Assembly (NCBI GenBank): GCA_900088475.1
Contig: FLMG01000938.1
Span: 17,092 to 32,852 of the forward strand
Length of the DNA stretch: 15,761 nucleotides
Reading direction: 5' to 3'
DNA from: Hyphochytrium catenoides
Lineage: Eukaryota; Sar; Hyphochytriomycetes; Hyphochytriales; Hyphochytriaceae
In this document: in pieces, positions 1 to 10,388 of the stretch
Layout of the letters: each line of letters opens with the position of its first letter
Position numbering within the stretch: position 1 is the first letter of the stretch
The notes under the pieces: model-generated
Told to the model about the DNA's origin: nothing
The model's database searches: none
What the model saw: the letters and a program-made list of their open reading frames with translations, nothing else
Translations under genes and position numbers: made by a program

Positions 1-1567
1 AGGCAGAGCCAGAGGCAGGACACACGAGAGTGAGAAGGAGAGAATAACCCGCTGGACACAGGTAGTGAGAGGCAGCGGGAAGTCAGGATGAGAGCTAGTA
101 AGGGGGAACGAGGAGGGCGAAGGGAGGAGGACTAGGAAGGGAGAGACACATGCAGCTCACGATACCTTCGGAAAGCCCTCGCTCCGAGCGGTGGGCCATT
201 GGGCTACGGTTTAGAGCACCGTCCCCCGCGATTTCGAGCTTCATCCCACCCTCCCTCCGCACCCTCATCAGGCCTTGCTCGGATGTGTCGATGAATGGAA
301 CTGCAGAAGAACTTAGATAGTCAGTTCTCCCTTTTGTGGAGGCACTGGTGGAGTCATCACTAAGAGGAGGTGACGCTTCACTCTGCTTAGGTGACCTATC
401 ATTCGCGTCGTTAGTTAGCTCATCCAGCTGTGGAGAGGGCAATCTCTTCTTTCCCAACAGGTTAGAAGCAGGGTAAGGAAGCATTTGCTCTTGAATAGGT
501 CCTTCGATGTTATGGTTGACCCTAGAGTCCATTTGACTAGCACCTTCGGCCGCTTTGTTAGTGCTGACCCGCGGGGTGTCCTCAGCGCTCTCCATAACTT
601 CGTCTCAATGGCGAGTAGAGTGCCGCACAAAGGAGAATGGCATAACTACGACTATCTCGGCGTGTCTAAGGAAAAATAACCTTCTGTGGAAGCACTGTTC
701 CCACGGAATCCATCAGGAAGCCGTCCCACGGCGCACTAATTGGGCTATTGAGCAAGTCACGGTGCAGTCTCCATTTCCCAGCGGTCCAAGAGAGAATACC
801 GGCCGTTACGAGATGACGGACTTAATCTGCCCAGGGATTGGGGAGGCGAAGAATCCTGGTTGTGGTGGATCACCAGCGATTGAAGATGACTCCTTGTTCT
901 TCGTCGTGGACTCTCGGCAACTTCAGGAGTCTTGATCGCCTTTCAACACCAGCCGCGTCGGGCGCTTGACAATGCTACTTTTCATTCCTTCTTCAGGACT
1001 CTACGAGGTCTGCTGCTCGACCTGTATCCTTTCCTTTCTGCCCTCCTCGCCTCTGCTGCCTTGGGCTTGATGATGATGGCGGCGGTGGTCAGAATGATCG
1101 ATCCTTCTGCTCTCTTCGTTTAGAGCTTTTGAAGTTTCGTATCATCACCAACAGCCCACGTGGTACCGCTAACGGCCATTTGACTCGAATAGATTGTGAA
1201 ACGGTAGATGGCGGAGCGTTGGTGCTTTTTTCTCTTTTCTGTTGTGCTGCTGCTGCTCAGCAGCCTCGGCCGATAATGACAGCGGTCGCCTTTTTCTCCT
1301 TGGACTCCGACAATGAGTGCTGCTGTTGTTGCAGCTTCCTTCTCTCTGTTGAAGGCAAAGGCTATGAAAGATGAGGACACTTACGTACTTCCTCCCCTCA
1401 CTGATGATGAGCCCACCATCATTATCATCACGCTCGCTTCTCATCATAATATCAGGTGCATCACCCACCTATCTTCTTCGTTCTTATTAATAACTACCTC
1501 CTTGCTCGCCATCATCAGGGCCATCTCCCAGCTTCAGCCCACCGAAACCACTTCCATAGTTCACCAT
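1..1567 (-). CDS. Hypothetical low-complexity, Ser/Pro-rich protein, multi-exon, 3' end beyond the window
   Basis: No family is recognised. The model starts at an ATG at 1567 in a good context (ACCATGG). Exons, read on the minus strand, are 1567-1498, 1345-1281, 1065-1022, 977-950, 898-810 and 587-166. All junctions are GT-AG with matching phases, and two of the introns are only 44 and 51 nt. A last piece (51-1) may follow. The first exons give a Gly-rich N-terminus and a Gln-run plus Lys-rich stretch. The long exon 587-166 is Ser/Pro/Asp/Glu-rich (for example KKRLPSPQLDEL and SPKQSEASPPLSDD), typical of a disordered regulatory protein. The exon 587-166 is the best supported; it could instead begin at an in-frame ATG at 595. 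The acceptor at 1066 lacks a pyrimidine tract and is the weakest join. Two separate genes remain possible. Confidence 0.4.
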
Positions 1568-1710
1568 GGTAACGGTGGAATTTTTGCTGGATCTGCCCCT
1601 ACTACTACCTTTTCAGTAGAGCTCCACAGCAGGCTCAGCCGCCAATCTCCGGACAAACGGTCTTTAGCCCGAAAGGGGTCCGTCATCGGCAAAATGGGGC
1701 TAATTTTATA

Positions 1711-2059
1711 CTAACTGTCAGGTTGATTGCGTCGATGATGCTGTTCCTCCTGCCGTCTTTGACATCTAGAAGTACGAGAAAATCCCTTCTCAACGTTTTG
1801 TGCGCGTGACTCATCATCGACGTTGAGAAGGGGAGAAAAGATTATCACTCTTCATTGATATAGTTGTCTCTTTATATTTCCCGACATTGCAGACGCCGCA
1901 GTGGTGCATCGTCATGATCGTGATGGTGCTCGACAACAGAAGACAAATATGGTGATGAAATAAGAAGAAAGCAGGCAGCGCAGTCAATCATGCATTAGAT
2001 AGATCATCATCAACCCCCATATTGCTACGTCTAATGAAAGGAGGGCTTGCGTTGTCCAT
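1711..2059 (-). CDS. Possible tiny two-exon protein (47 residues), unknown
   Basis: No function is recognised. An ATG at 2059 sits in a strong context (GCCACCATGG) and opens a 15-codon exon (2059-2015) ending at a GT donor. The second exon (1809-1711) follows a strong acceptor with a CT-rich tract and codes for a very basic, Gln/Arg/His-rich tail ending in a stop. Both junctions are phase 0. The acceptor lies inside the loop of a 13-bp inverted repeat (1784-1832). Other readings of 1980-1720 are open, including one beginning MHHCGVCN, so exon choice is uncertain. The gene may be part of a neighbour or not coding. Confidence 0.25.
1784..1832. repeat. 13-bp perfect inverted repeat, 23-nt loop
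   Basis: The arms are 1784-1796 (CCCTTCTCAACGT) and 1820-1832 (ACGTTGAGAAGGG), perfect reverse complements. The loop is 1797-1819. On the minus strand the loop contains the proposed AG acceptor at 1810, and the left arm (1820-1832) forms part of its pyrimidine tract. A stem here would hide the 3' splice site. Confidence 0.85.
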
Positions 2060-2209
2060 GGTGGCTCTTAAGGTTTAGCTCCGAAATGGCAGCCTTTGAA
2101 TGACAACAGGCGGCGGACGGAAGACACATCCTTATCGTGGCTCAAAGAAACGAACGATGGTCGGCGGTGGTGGTGGTGGTGCTGCTGGCAGGAAACAACA
2201 TTATTCCAT

Positions 2210-2926
2210 TCAAGAATTGTTGCCATAGAGAGAGACTCTCCTGATTCTGAATCTTACTGTTCGTAGCCGGTTCGTACTGCAACTGAGGCAGCACCTATCC
2301 AGAATTGGGCCCATTCTATTCAGATGCCTCTCTCTGGCTTGGGTCTCTAAGCTAATCCACACATGAAGTTAACTACAAGAGTTAGGAACCTTAAAGCTCG
2401 TCCCTTGAGGTTACCAAAAACTGAGTCTGAAACGGACAAAACTGTCCTGACCTGCTCTTTCTGGTTCACCTTCTACCTTGGCTCTTGGTGAGAGCTACTG
2501 AATCGCTCCTCCTCAGCTTCAGCCAGGCTGGCTGCTCCCTTCTTCAGGCAGGCTGCACTTCTCACTTTCCCTGACCATGCCATCACTCTGTCTACCGCAG
2601 CGCCTATCTTCAACTCTTTGTCTATTGCTATCCCTTCTCGATAGTGCAGTAAGCTCTTCATCGTACTCTGTCTTCCCAGCTCGTATGGGTCCCTTTGTAC
2701 TACCTTCTCACCTAAGTCCTTGTCGTTACTTTGGTCCGCATCAGCCCTACCAACAATAGTATGGGAGGAGAGGAGGACACGAAGCGACGTGTCGCTTGAA
2801 GAGAGCATGCGGAAACCATGGCAATTAATCTTCTTCCTTGTATCTCTCCTCACGAGCCATCTTTTGAAGAACTCTGCATGTCTGCGAGCCAGTCTCTTCT
2901 CACCTAGTCTTCGGACAGACGGACAT
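2210..2926 (-). CDS. Hypothetical small helical protein (about 119 residues)
   Basis: No family is recognised. The ATG is at 2926. Exon 1 (2926-2904) ends at AG|GTGAGA. Exon 2 (2746-2477) is 270 nt with no stop in its frame and ends at AG|GTAGAA. It codes for a charged, predicted helical stretch with motifs such as YELGRQSTMKSLLHYREG and an Ala/Glu-rich segment (AASLAEAEEERF). Both junctions are phase 2 and canonical. The third exon is uncertain: 2276-2210 gives a short Arg-rich end with a stop, while an acceptor about 17 nt further along would give a different, longer tail. The start lies 176 nt from the divergent plus-strand gene at 3103, so the gap may hold both promoters. A longer open frame reads through the first intron (GTG at 2853), but the spliced model explains its edges better. 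Confidence 0.5.
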
Positions 2927-3102
2927 GAGTTGGTTTGAGACCAGTATACCGCTGTTTGAAGAGAAGCACAACTATTCTGTTGCAGCTATATCGACCGTAC
3001 GCAATACTGAACAAGTATTCTACTTTCGTTGCGGTTAACTCCTACCACAAGTGAGTAGCTCCCGTCATCAACCTCCACCCGTACACTTCAAGGCAAGGAG
3101 CG
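2927..3102. promoter_or_regulatory. Divergent intergenic region, probable bidirectional promoter
   Basis: These 176 nt separate the starts of two genes reading outward (minus from 2926, plus from 3103). I see no convincing TATA box or repeated operator; the promoter assignment rests on position alone. Confidence 0.35.
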
Positions 3103-5070
3103 ATGTATCCAAGATCAAATGACAAGCGGCCAAGAGAAGGATTGGTACCTGGCAAAGCCACTGTCAGGTAAAGCTCCCGACACATAGAGGTTGCTTTCCT
3201 TAAATTCTATCCGTCCTCTGTCTATACACCCATATCTGCTCAATCATTAAACCTGCCCGCCCCTCCTTCTAAGGATCCCGCTAGAGGAAGGCAGAGTAAG
3301 CTTTTGCTGCATTGGCCGCTCACCGAGCTTCCCGACTACCATCCCCAAGGAAATTACGAGCTATGTAAGTTCGGTAGACCAAGCTGCACTGATGAGCTAA
3401 GAGTCTCTTGAACGAATGTTATGAAACTCTTCTTCACTTTCACTTCCTGCTTAACCTCTAGATATTGCCTGTCAATTAGTCTTCGCTCTGCGATTTTGGT
3501 CTCTGTCTATCTTTCCCGGTTGCATCTTATCGTAGTGCTGTCCTTCGACCGTGGGATCCTGTCTCCGTTGGGCTGGCTCCTCTAGGCCTCCAACGAAATG
3601 AGTCTGGTGGTTATTGTCTTTACATCCTCCTCGCTTTGCTAGCATCCTTTGTGACTCCTTCGTTGTGACTCCTTCTTCCGGATCTCTCTGTTCATCCTGT
3701 AGATGTCTGCAAACCAGTACGTAACGGAGATATACCGGTTCAACACGCTAATTGATGAGTACCTTGCACCCATCCGTCAGCTTTTTGTCGTGGTCCCTCT
3801 GTAAGTTCTGTAGGATGACCTGGTGCTCTCTTCATCTTCGTTACGCTTTAGTCTCCTTGTTTGTTGTCATCTCACCATTGTTCCTTATTTACTATGAAAA
3901 CGTCGGGGCATACCGCTTTCTCACATTCCTTTCGCTAACCGGCGGTATGTCTTCTATAGTGTGGCTCTTCCCGGAGTTGCTCTGCTGCTATATGTGGTGG
4001 TTACTGTCGTGATTGACCTTGCCAAGGGTGGAAAGAGCTTTATGGAAGTAATGCAGGAGCACAAGGGCAAGTGGCCCTACGCGGTCATGGGCTTCGGTCT
4101 CCTTATTACTAGTAAGCAATGTTTAACCTTGAACCCCTTCCATCGTTTAACCTTGAACCCCTTCCATCGTTCTCCCCGCCTCTGTCACCGCTCCTCTCTC
4201 CGTCTCTACATAATAACCGCGCTACCTTACTTGCTCTAAGTGTTCTCAAGCTAAGCTCTCCCTGCGCCCTTGCGCTCACTTCTCGCAGGCTTCATAATCT
4301 ACGTAGTCCTCAGCCGGGTGCACCGCCACAGCTTCGACAAGGTGGGCATCGAATTTCTCTGCCAGGACCAAATTATATTCATATCCGTGGCCCATGTTGG
4401 AGCCTCAACTCGTGCTATCTGTTGACGTCATGGACTAGTAGTTCACATGACACTTCGAGCAGTCTCTCACTGATCCCTTTTCCTTGCTAACTCTCTTCAT
4501 CTCCACCCTTGGCCTCTAAGATGCATAAGGAGCTGGAGGAAAGTTGTCAGACAATAGAAAGGAAGTTCCCGTCTATGGTTTGGACTGTAAGTCACTGTAC
4601 CTTGGGGTTGCCTCACTCACTTACTGACAACAAGGGTGTTACTGGTCCCCCCGCCAACCCGGGTTTTTGTGCATTCTTCCTCCTTCTTGTTTGATTCTTA
4701 GTGCTCTGCCTCAAGAGTCCTGATCTATGGTCCTCACATCGAGTACGCGCTGAAAGGAGCAAAGAAGAAGGATAGAAAAGGCCAGGAAGGACTACTAGCG
4801 GTAACGATGACCTGCAGCCCTTACACTCGCAGATAGCTCCCTCTATGTCTTTAGTCTTGGTTATCTTAAGATGGTCTCACTGTGTATCTTCAGATCCACG
4901 TCTACCTACCCTCCAGTGAGCCTTCAGTCTTCCAGACAGAAAAGGGTGAGGCGGTTATCCAGATGGAAGCCATTCAAGTCTCCTCATTCAACCCAGCGGA
5001 CTATTATCTGGCACAGAATATCGAGCAACGCGCTGCCGTTGTTCCCTCTAATGATATAGAGAATCCGTAG
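3103..5070 (+). CDS. Two-helix membrane protein resembling the ERF4/GOLGA7/CHIC family
   Basis: Eight exons (3103-3167, 3274-3364, 3703-3800, 3960-4111, 4289-4341, 4521-4586, 4702-4800, 4894-5070) join through canonical GT-AG introns in phase to give 266 residues. Seen: an N-terminal segment with FPTTIPKEI followed by YRFNTLIDEYL (residues 41-73), a hydrophobic helix near 79-104, a charged loop, a second helix near 125-143, the motif LSRVHRHSFDK after it, and a strand-like LLAIHVYLP (207-215) before a polar tail. Known: ERF4/GOLGA7/CHIC proteins share an FP-x-[LI]...N element, a cysteine-rich or hydrophobic middle, an LSKRTRRSIEK-like stretch (CHIC2) and a C-terminal EFLP-like strand; the yeast and animal members assist DHHC palmitoyltransferases at Golgi or ER membranes. 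Inferred: this is a divergent member with a longer membrane region. The gene structure is firm; the family call is moderate. It converges on the CFAP206 gene. Confidence 0.6.
4121..4168 (+). repeat. 24-bp tandem duplication inside an intron
   Basis: Two perfect head-to-tail copies of a 24-nt unit (starting GTTTAACCTTGAACC) fill 4121-4144 and 4145-4168, with three bases of a third copy following. They lie just after the 5' splice site of the 4112-4288 intron of the membrane-protein gene. Perfect identity points to a recent slippage or duplication. Confidence 0.95.
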
Positions 5071-5615
5071 AGCCAAATATCTACCTTTCTGTTTATAAAT
5101 GTCGACGACTATATATGGCCAAAGAATCAAAACAGAAGCAGAACAAGCGAAGGGGAGGAAAAACACTGGGCAGCTGATGACATTGTTAGCAAAGATAGAA
5201 CCCGTTCGTCGACAGTCCCTATACGTCTCGCCCCTGGATGATCTGTCTGCTTACCTTAACGTGTAATCCCCTTAATATTCACTTATACCGTTCAAAAGCC
5301 TGGTCTCATAAACTATATGATTGTCATGACTTTATTGCGTTCCATTGCTCCTCTCATTTGGCTGTTCATAGTCTACCTTCGCATTCACTAACGTCCTCCT
5401 TTCCTATGGACCCATACTTCCGGTCGGGCCCATCAAGCCTTCACATAGCTGCAGCTTAGAAACATCTGGTTGGGCCTTGACCGCAGTGGCACCTTGCCTC
5501 CTGATAGTAAAGCTATAGAGACAGCCTGAACGGGAAATAGATAACATGGTGTTTCTGAACATAAATAGCGTGGAGTGGCCTCCTCAAGACCATTCCTCCT
5601 CCCTCTGGATAGTGG
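5071..5615. other. Convergent intergenic region, no gene seen
   Basis: These 545 nt lie between the stop of the plus-strand membrane protein (5070) and the stop of CFAP206 (5616). Short open frames exist on both strands, but none has a coding-like composition with usable splice sites. On the minus strand an AATAAA lies at about 5336-5331, roughly 280 nt past the CFAP206 stop. It could be a polyadenylation signal, but it is far away and may be chance. Confidence 0.5.
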
Positions 5616-8600
5616 CTACTTGCGTTCGTACTCCAGCACCACAGTGCCCACATGGGAGAGAGAGGCTTTGGAAGAGGGAGAGGAACTGGCTCCAGATTTC
5701 CCTTCCTTCTGTCCCTTCACTCCTCTCAGACCTGCGACATAGGTCACAGCTTTGACTGGGTTGGTTCCTCTGCTAATTCCTGTCTGCGTCTCTCCGTCCT
5801 TGGTAGGGAATGTCTGGCTTATGTTGTCCCGCCTAAAGTGGCTTGCATTTGTTTGAGTGGAGTGGGTTTGGGCCTACATGTCGCACAGGACAAGCAAAAT
5901 AAAAAGGAACATCGGAGAGAACATGAGCCACGACCACGTAAATATTCCTGTGAAGCGGCTGGGCTAGAAAGAGAGAAAATGCGAGGAAGCGCACAATTCA
6001 CGAGATGCGATGAAAATCTCTGGCGTATACAATACTTTATAGAGGCAACGGAAGAGGTCTAACTTTTCTTTGAAGATACAAGCAGTGGCAGTGGAGTCGG
6101 TGAGGTGAGGCGAAGAGAAGTGAAGGTAGATGAGCTTTAGAGGACTACTAGTAGCAAGGTGGCAGAGTAAGACGTCAACACAGACTAAGCAAGGACGACA
6201 TGGAGAACAAGCAGGCTATCTTAGCAAGACTACCTACCTTTCTCAGATTGACGACCCTTAGTGCTCTTCTTCGCAGTTCCCATTCATTCCAGTGGTAATT
6301 GACGTCAATGTGCTTCTTTATAAAGTGAGTTGGAGTTTCGGTCGAGGCGTCTCGCTTCTGAACTAAAGTGTCAGAAAGGAGCTGATCCACCGTCCCTCCT
6401 TTCCTGGTGCCATAACCGTTCTCTCGCAGAATGCGGGACAATGAGACCTCAGGGAAATGTTCCTAGGAACGCCAATGCACGATGTACGTCAAAAAATATG
6501 AAGATGACAAACAAAAAGAACAGATGAAGCTAAAACAGCTGATGAAGCGGAGGGAACAATGCGATGATGAGGGAAGAGGAATATTCCCGGTGGGCCGAGC
6601 AGAGAAGCTAAGGAGAAGTTGCGCTGGACCACCATCAACCACCTAAGCTGCTGCTAACCCGACGTGCAGGCTTTTAGGGTCATTGCTTTCGTTGTCATAT
6701 CTCACCTGCAGTCTTAACAGATGTATGAGCTCGGGCCTACTTTGACCGAGTCTAAGGATGTTGTCGATATAGTATTGAGGCTGCTGCATGAACGCTTTCA
6801 TTGCTGCAGCATCTGCGAAGACTGCAAACTTGTTCCGGTACCGAACCACCCCTAGGGAAAGATTACCTGGTGACAAAGAGAAAGCAGAGAAGTAGAGTGA
6901 AGAGCGCGGATGTTATAGCGAGCATATCAGAGAAAAGAAAATGCGGAAGATATGCATAGGCTAGTCTTGGTCAGGGCCGACACAAGGGTGAGATAGATTG
7001 CATCCCTTGCAAAATAGAAGCTATACTAATAAAATATGGACGACGTAACGAGTACTTCTTGGCTTTACTCGCCTGGAAGCAGCAGTCCATCTCTGTGTAT
7101 CATCGTCCAAGGACAATAGCCCTGGAAGTCTATAGGAATCTGAAGGAAGTTCGGAGTGTTCTCAGGGTTGAGGACGACAGGTTGGTCATCTCCCTCCACT
7201 CCTAGAGACTGGCGGTTTGGTTGTAGATGGCTGGAGGAGGTGCGAGAGGTTGTGGTAGAGGAAGAAGAAGATGAAGGCGTCTTCGGCGAGGAAGCCTGCT
7301 GCTCTCTTGAAGAAGCGCTTGGGATTTCTATAGAGAATGAGGGTTCTTGGTTCTGTTGAGGGACGGGGGGCACGAAGGCAAGAGATAATAAGTGTTCTGA
7401 ATCGAACAACCAAGAGAGAATAGGTGAAGGCATCAAGAGCTCCTTACCACCGGCGCCGTGACTCTCATTTCGAGAACTTTATTGCTCTCGGAGCTCTCAG
7501 CTTGAGCAGGCCCGCTTTTGCGCATTACCTGCAAGATGGCTGCGGCACAGGGGAGAGAAACGAGACGGCCACCCAAGAGCGTGCGTTAGGTTTGGGAAGT
7601 TGTGGGCTACACTCGAAGGTATGATGCCCCAAAGTGAACCAGACAGGCTGTTTAAGTGGGAGGTATTGACAACACCCAGGCACAAAGAGAGACAAAGACA
7701 AGCTTTTTGATGTCGCTAAAGGGAAGCTCCACCCTCTTTGAGCTGGCAGGAAACCCTCACACAGCGAGTGCAAGTAGCGTGTTGACTAGGCACAAATGAA
7801 CGACAATGACGCGGAGCAATGACGGTGTCATGATAGCTAAGAAACAGTCAGAGAGAAGGAGATGCGGCCGAACGACGACAGAAATCGAACGGCCTGCATG
7901 CCTCGGTCGTACGTGATGCTAATAGGGTTGCCTTGTACGACTGCTGAAAGTTTCTTAGTGATGCCCACGTATTGGCCCTTGCCTTAAGCCTCTTCCTGCC
8001 TTCTTTCACCAGCTTGAAGGTCATTGCCAGTTTGTCAAATTTCGGGTAAACTGCCTCCTTTGACACAGCGGAGCGTCCACCCACCATGCTGCGTGTGCAA
8101 AAAGAACGTTAGTTTAGAGGAGTATCAGGAAAAGAGGCAGAGATGGCATTGGACCCACGGTCCCTCAACAGGCACGAGCAAGAATTAAAGGTTCTCTCAT
8201 TTCAAGAACCTCTTTAAGTCCGCGAGGTCGCTCATGAAGCCCTTAGTGGCCGCTGATATCTTGTCCGAGACAGCCCGAACATCTTCTAGGAGGCTCTGAC
8301 AAAGAGAAAGATATTGCCGACGGTTGTTCAGCTCCTGCTTCCAGCGATTTTCCTCCTCCTTTGTGGCAAGCTGAGAGAAGATGGCTGGTCAGTCACTAGC
8401 TTGAACCTCTTTCCGGCTTTTTTCATATTTTGTTCTTTCTTCCAGCTTCTCATTAGGTGACTCTTCGACCTGAGCCTACCCCAAGGAATAGTGCCAATAA
8501 ATTACTGACGAGAGCCATCGCACCTGCGCTTTCGTGGTGTGAATGAAGAGGTAGACGTCGCTGTACAAGGTGGTCACCTCTGACACTGCAGCCACCTCCT

Positions 8601-10196
8601 GTTCAAGCTCGTAAATGAGTGTCGATGCTTCCTGAGGTCCTAGGCTCAAAGAGTCATCGATGCCAGCACCACCCTTCCCTACGACAGCGAGAGGTGTACG
8701 GCACGCAAGGTTTAGCTAGACAGAGGTAAAAGGAATATAGATTTTCCACATATTTCTGGGCAAGAGAGGACGCACCGAGGAACGAGAGGGGTTGTAACAA
8801 GTCAAAAACTTGGCGGTAGAGGATCCCGGGTAAGAGCAAACGAGGACTAAGCACAGCGAAAAGAGAGCGTGGAAGGAAGAGAATGGATAGACTTTGAACA
8901 CCATGAAACATACTGAGAGCTCTTGGCTCTTACCGATCTCCCTATTGTACAAGCGAATGCCGAGGACAAGCCTGGCCAACTCCTCAGTCTGTTGACGCTT
9001 CTGCTCCCCTGCCAACTGGAAGAATGAACGCAGGCCGATCCGAGGAAAGACACTCTCCATCGCCGCCATTACTTCTCTCTCGACCGCCTTCTCTCCAATG
9101 CTATCGTCTGCTATCCTCAGCATTACAGCGTCGAAAATCTGTCGGGTTAGCCTTCCTGTTAGAAGAACACTCATGAAGGCAAGGAGAGAGAGAGAGAGAT
9201 GGAGAGAAAATTGGGACAGGAAGAAGCAAAGCAGCGAGGTAGGACTAACAGGGACCATCCTGCGTGAGTCTCGCATCAACCTCATGCAAAGGAAGCCTCA
9301 TCGTTCAGGCAGACAGAAGTTAAAGAGAGAAGATGGGGAAGGAGCGTAGGAAGGAGCTGCCTGCAAGGGTCTTTACTAGATGCGGTGGGAGCGATCGGCC
9401 AGAGAGCTGGCCGTGCCCCGCGGCTTAGAAAGAGCCTCTCAATCTATAATCTATAAAGCCAGAACGAAGCCGGTAGTCCACTAACCAGTTTGTACGTCTC
9501 GGTGAGCACTTCGAAGTCCTCAGCGTGCTTGGGCCGGATGGCTACAATCTGCTTGTGTACATCGTCTACCTTTCCATTCATTGTCTCTAGCCACTCCTCG
9601 AACTCTTCCTCATTCTGCAGGGGAACCCATAATGTGAAGAGCTGACCCTAGTTCAAGCGAAAGCTCCAGAAGTTTGATCCCTGCGTCTCTATCTTTCTGC
9701 GCGAGTGCCTTGGTCTCTTGCCTTGCCCATGCTATGTCCCTTACCCTTTGCTACCTGTTTGTAGTTCTGTCTCCTTCTGATCTAACCTCTCTCACCCCTA
9801 CATTGCTGTCACTCCGCCGCAGCCCACTCTCACTCCGCCCCACGTTACTAACTATTCACGAACCTGGACGTAGGTAGCATCAAAAGCCACTTGCATTTTG
9901 ATGGTTTCCAATGATGGAGAATCATCCTCTGTAAGTCTTTGCACTGAGGCGTCGACGAGTCGGTTAATCTCATCATCGGTGACACTAGAATCCAAGCAGT
10001 ATCTGCTAGGATTCTCCTGAATTATCTACGGAGAGGTATGAATGCATAATAAATGCACGTTCTTCCAGAGATCCTTCTTGACCAATTGCTAACTTACCGA
10101 TCTCACGATGAAAGCAGCAAGCATCTCCGAGGTCGGCCGCGACTTGAGCCTACAGCCCCGCACAATGGCTTGAATAACAGCTTTAATATCCACCAT
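5616..10196 (-). CDS. CFAP206: Cilia- and flagella-associated protein 206 (CFAP206/FAP206)
   Basis: CFAP206 is an axonemal protein that anchors radial spoke 2 and associated dynein in motile cilia. Exons on the minus strand: 10196-10098, 10025-9864, 9614-9486, 9138-8934, 8678-8524, 8370-8210, 8088-7939, 7742-7700 (tentative), 7352-7073, 6866-6706, 6462-6238, 5873-5616. All phases close, giving about 675 residues (human about 620). Diagnostic matches in order: IKMQVAFDATY (exon 2), SVFPRIGLRSFF then LVLGIRLYNREIGKGGAGIDD (exons 4-5), GYCPWTMIHRDGLLLPG (exon 9), FMQQPQYYIDN and RPELIHLL (exon 10), WNEWELRRRAL (exon 11, about 573-583), then THSTQTNASHFRRDN and YVAGLRG near the C-terminus. Exon 9 opens with a Ser/Thr-rich linker. 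Intron 9 has a GC donor. The start is the ATG at 10196, preceded by a good acceptor-like TTCAGAGCTTAG. Only exon 8 is uncertain. Confidence 0.95.
6867..7072 (-). other. GC-AG intron of CFAP206
   Basis: The donor reads CAG|GCGAGT at 7073/7072 and the acceptor CACCAG|GT at 6867/6866. A nearby GT donor (GCGA|GTAAAG) is out of phase. The GC donor alone restores the conserved ...GLLLPG-N... reading, which matches the human LLLPGNP segment. Confidence 0.85.
9180..9207. repeat. Purine-rich GA tract in a CFAP206 intron
   Basis: An AGGAGAGAGAGAGAGAGATGG run lies just upstream of the exon 4 acceptor. On the minus (transcribed) strand it is a CT tract about 50-70 nt before the AG, so it probably acts as part of an extended pyrimidine tract. 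Confidence 0.6.
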
Positions 10197-10388
10197 CGTA
10201 GCTACCTAAGCTCTGAAAGTTCAGAGGTGTTTAGACTTCTTTCCGACCTGTGGACCTTTGAGCCTGCTTTCGGGTAAGCATAGGCCCTTCAGGCTCTTTC
10301 GCTTCTCCCTTTGGTCGGGAGACTAGTCTTCGTGGCGACTAATCTGAAGCTTCCGGACGCCACACCAGGGATCTGCACGATTGGCTTG

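Noticed and set aside
555-935. 126-codon plus-strand open frame
   Set aside because: The opposite strand has splice-consistent exons (898-810 and 587-166) with a more protein-like composition. The plus frame lacks splice support, though this is not decisive.
3801-3815. Apparent 13-nt intron in the plus-strand membrane gene (with a 14-15 nt one at 3951-3965)
   Set aside because: They seemed necessary when 3816-3950 was read as an exon. A single canonical 159-nt intron (3801-3959) closes the frame cleanly, so no mini-introns are needed.
5652-6062. 136-codon plus-strand open frame
   Set aside because: It overlaps the last CFAP206 exon (5873-5616), whose conserved C-terminal motifs fix the coding strand.
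10053-10277. 74-codon plus-strand open frame over the CFAP206 start
   Set aside because: It overlaps exon 1 of CFAP206 in antisense and has no family signal.
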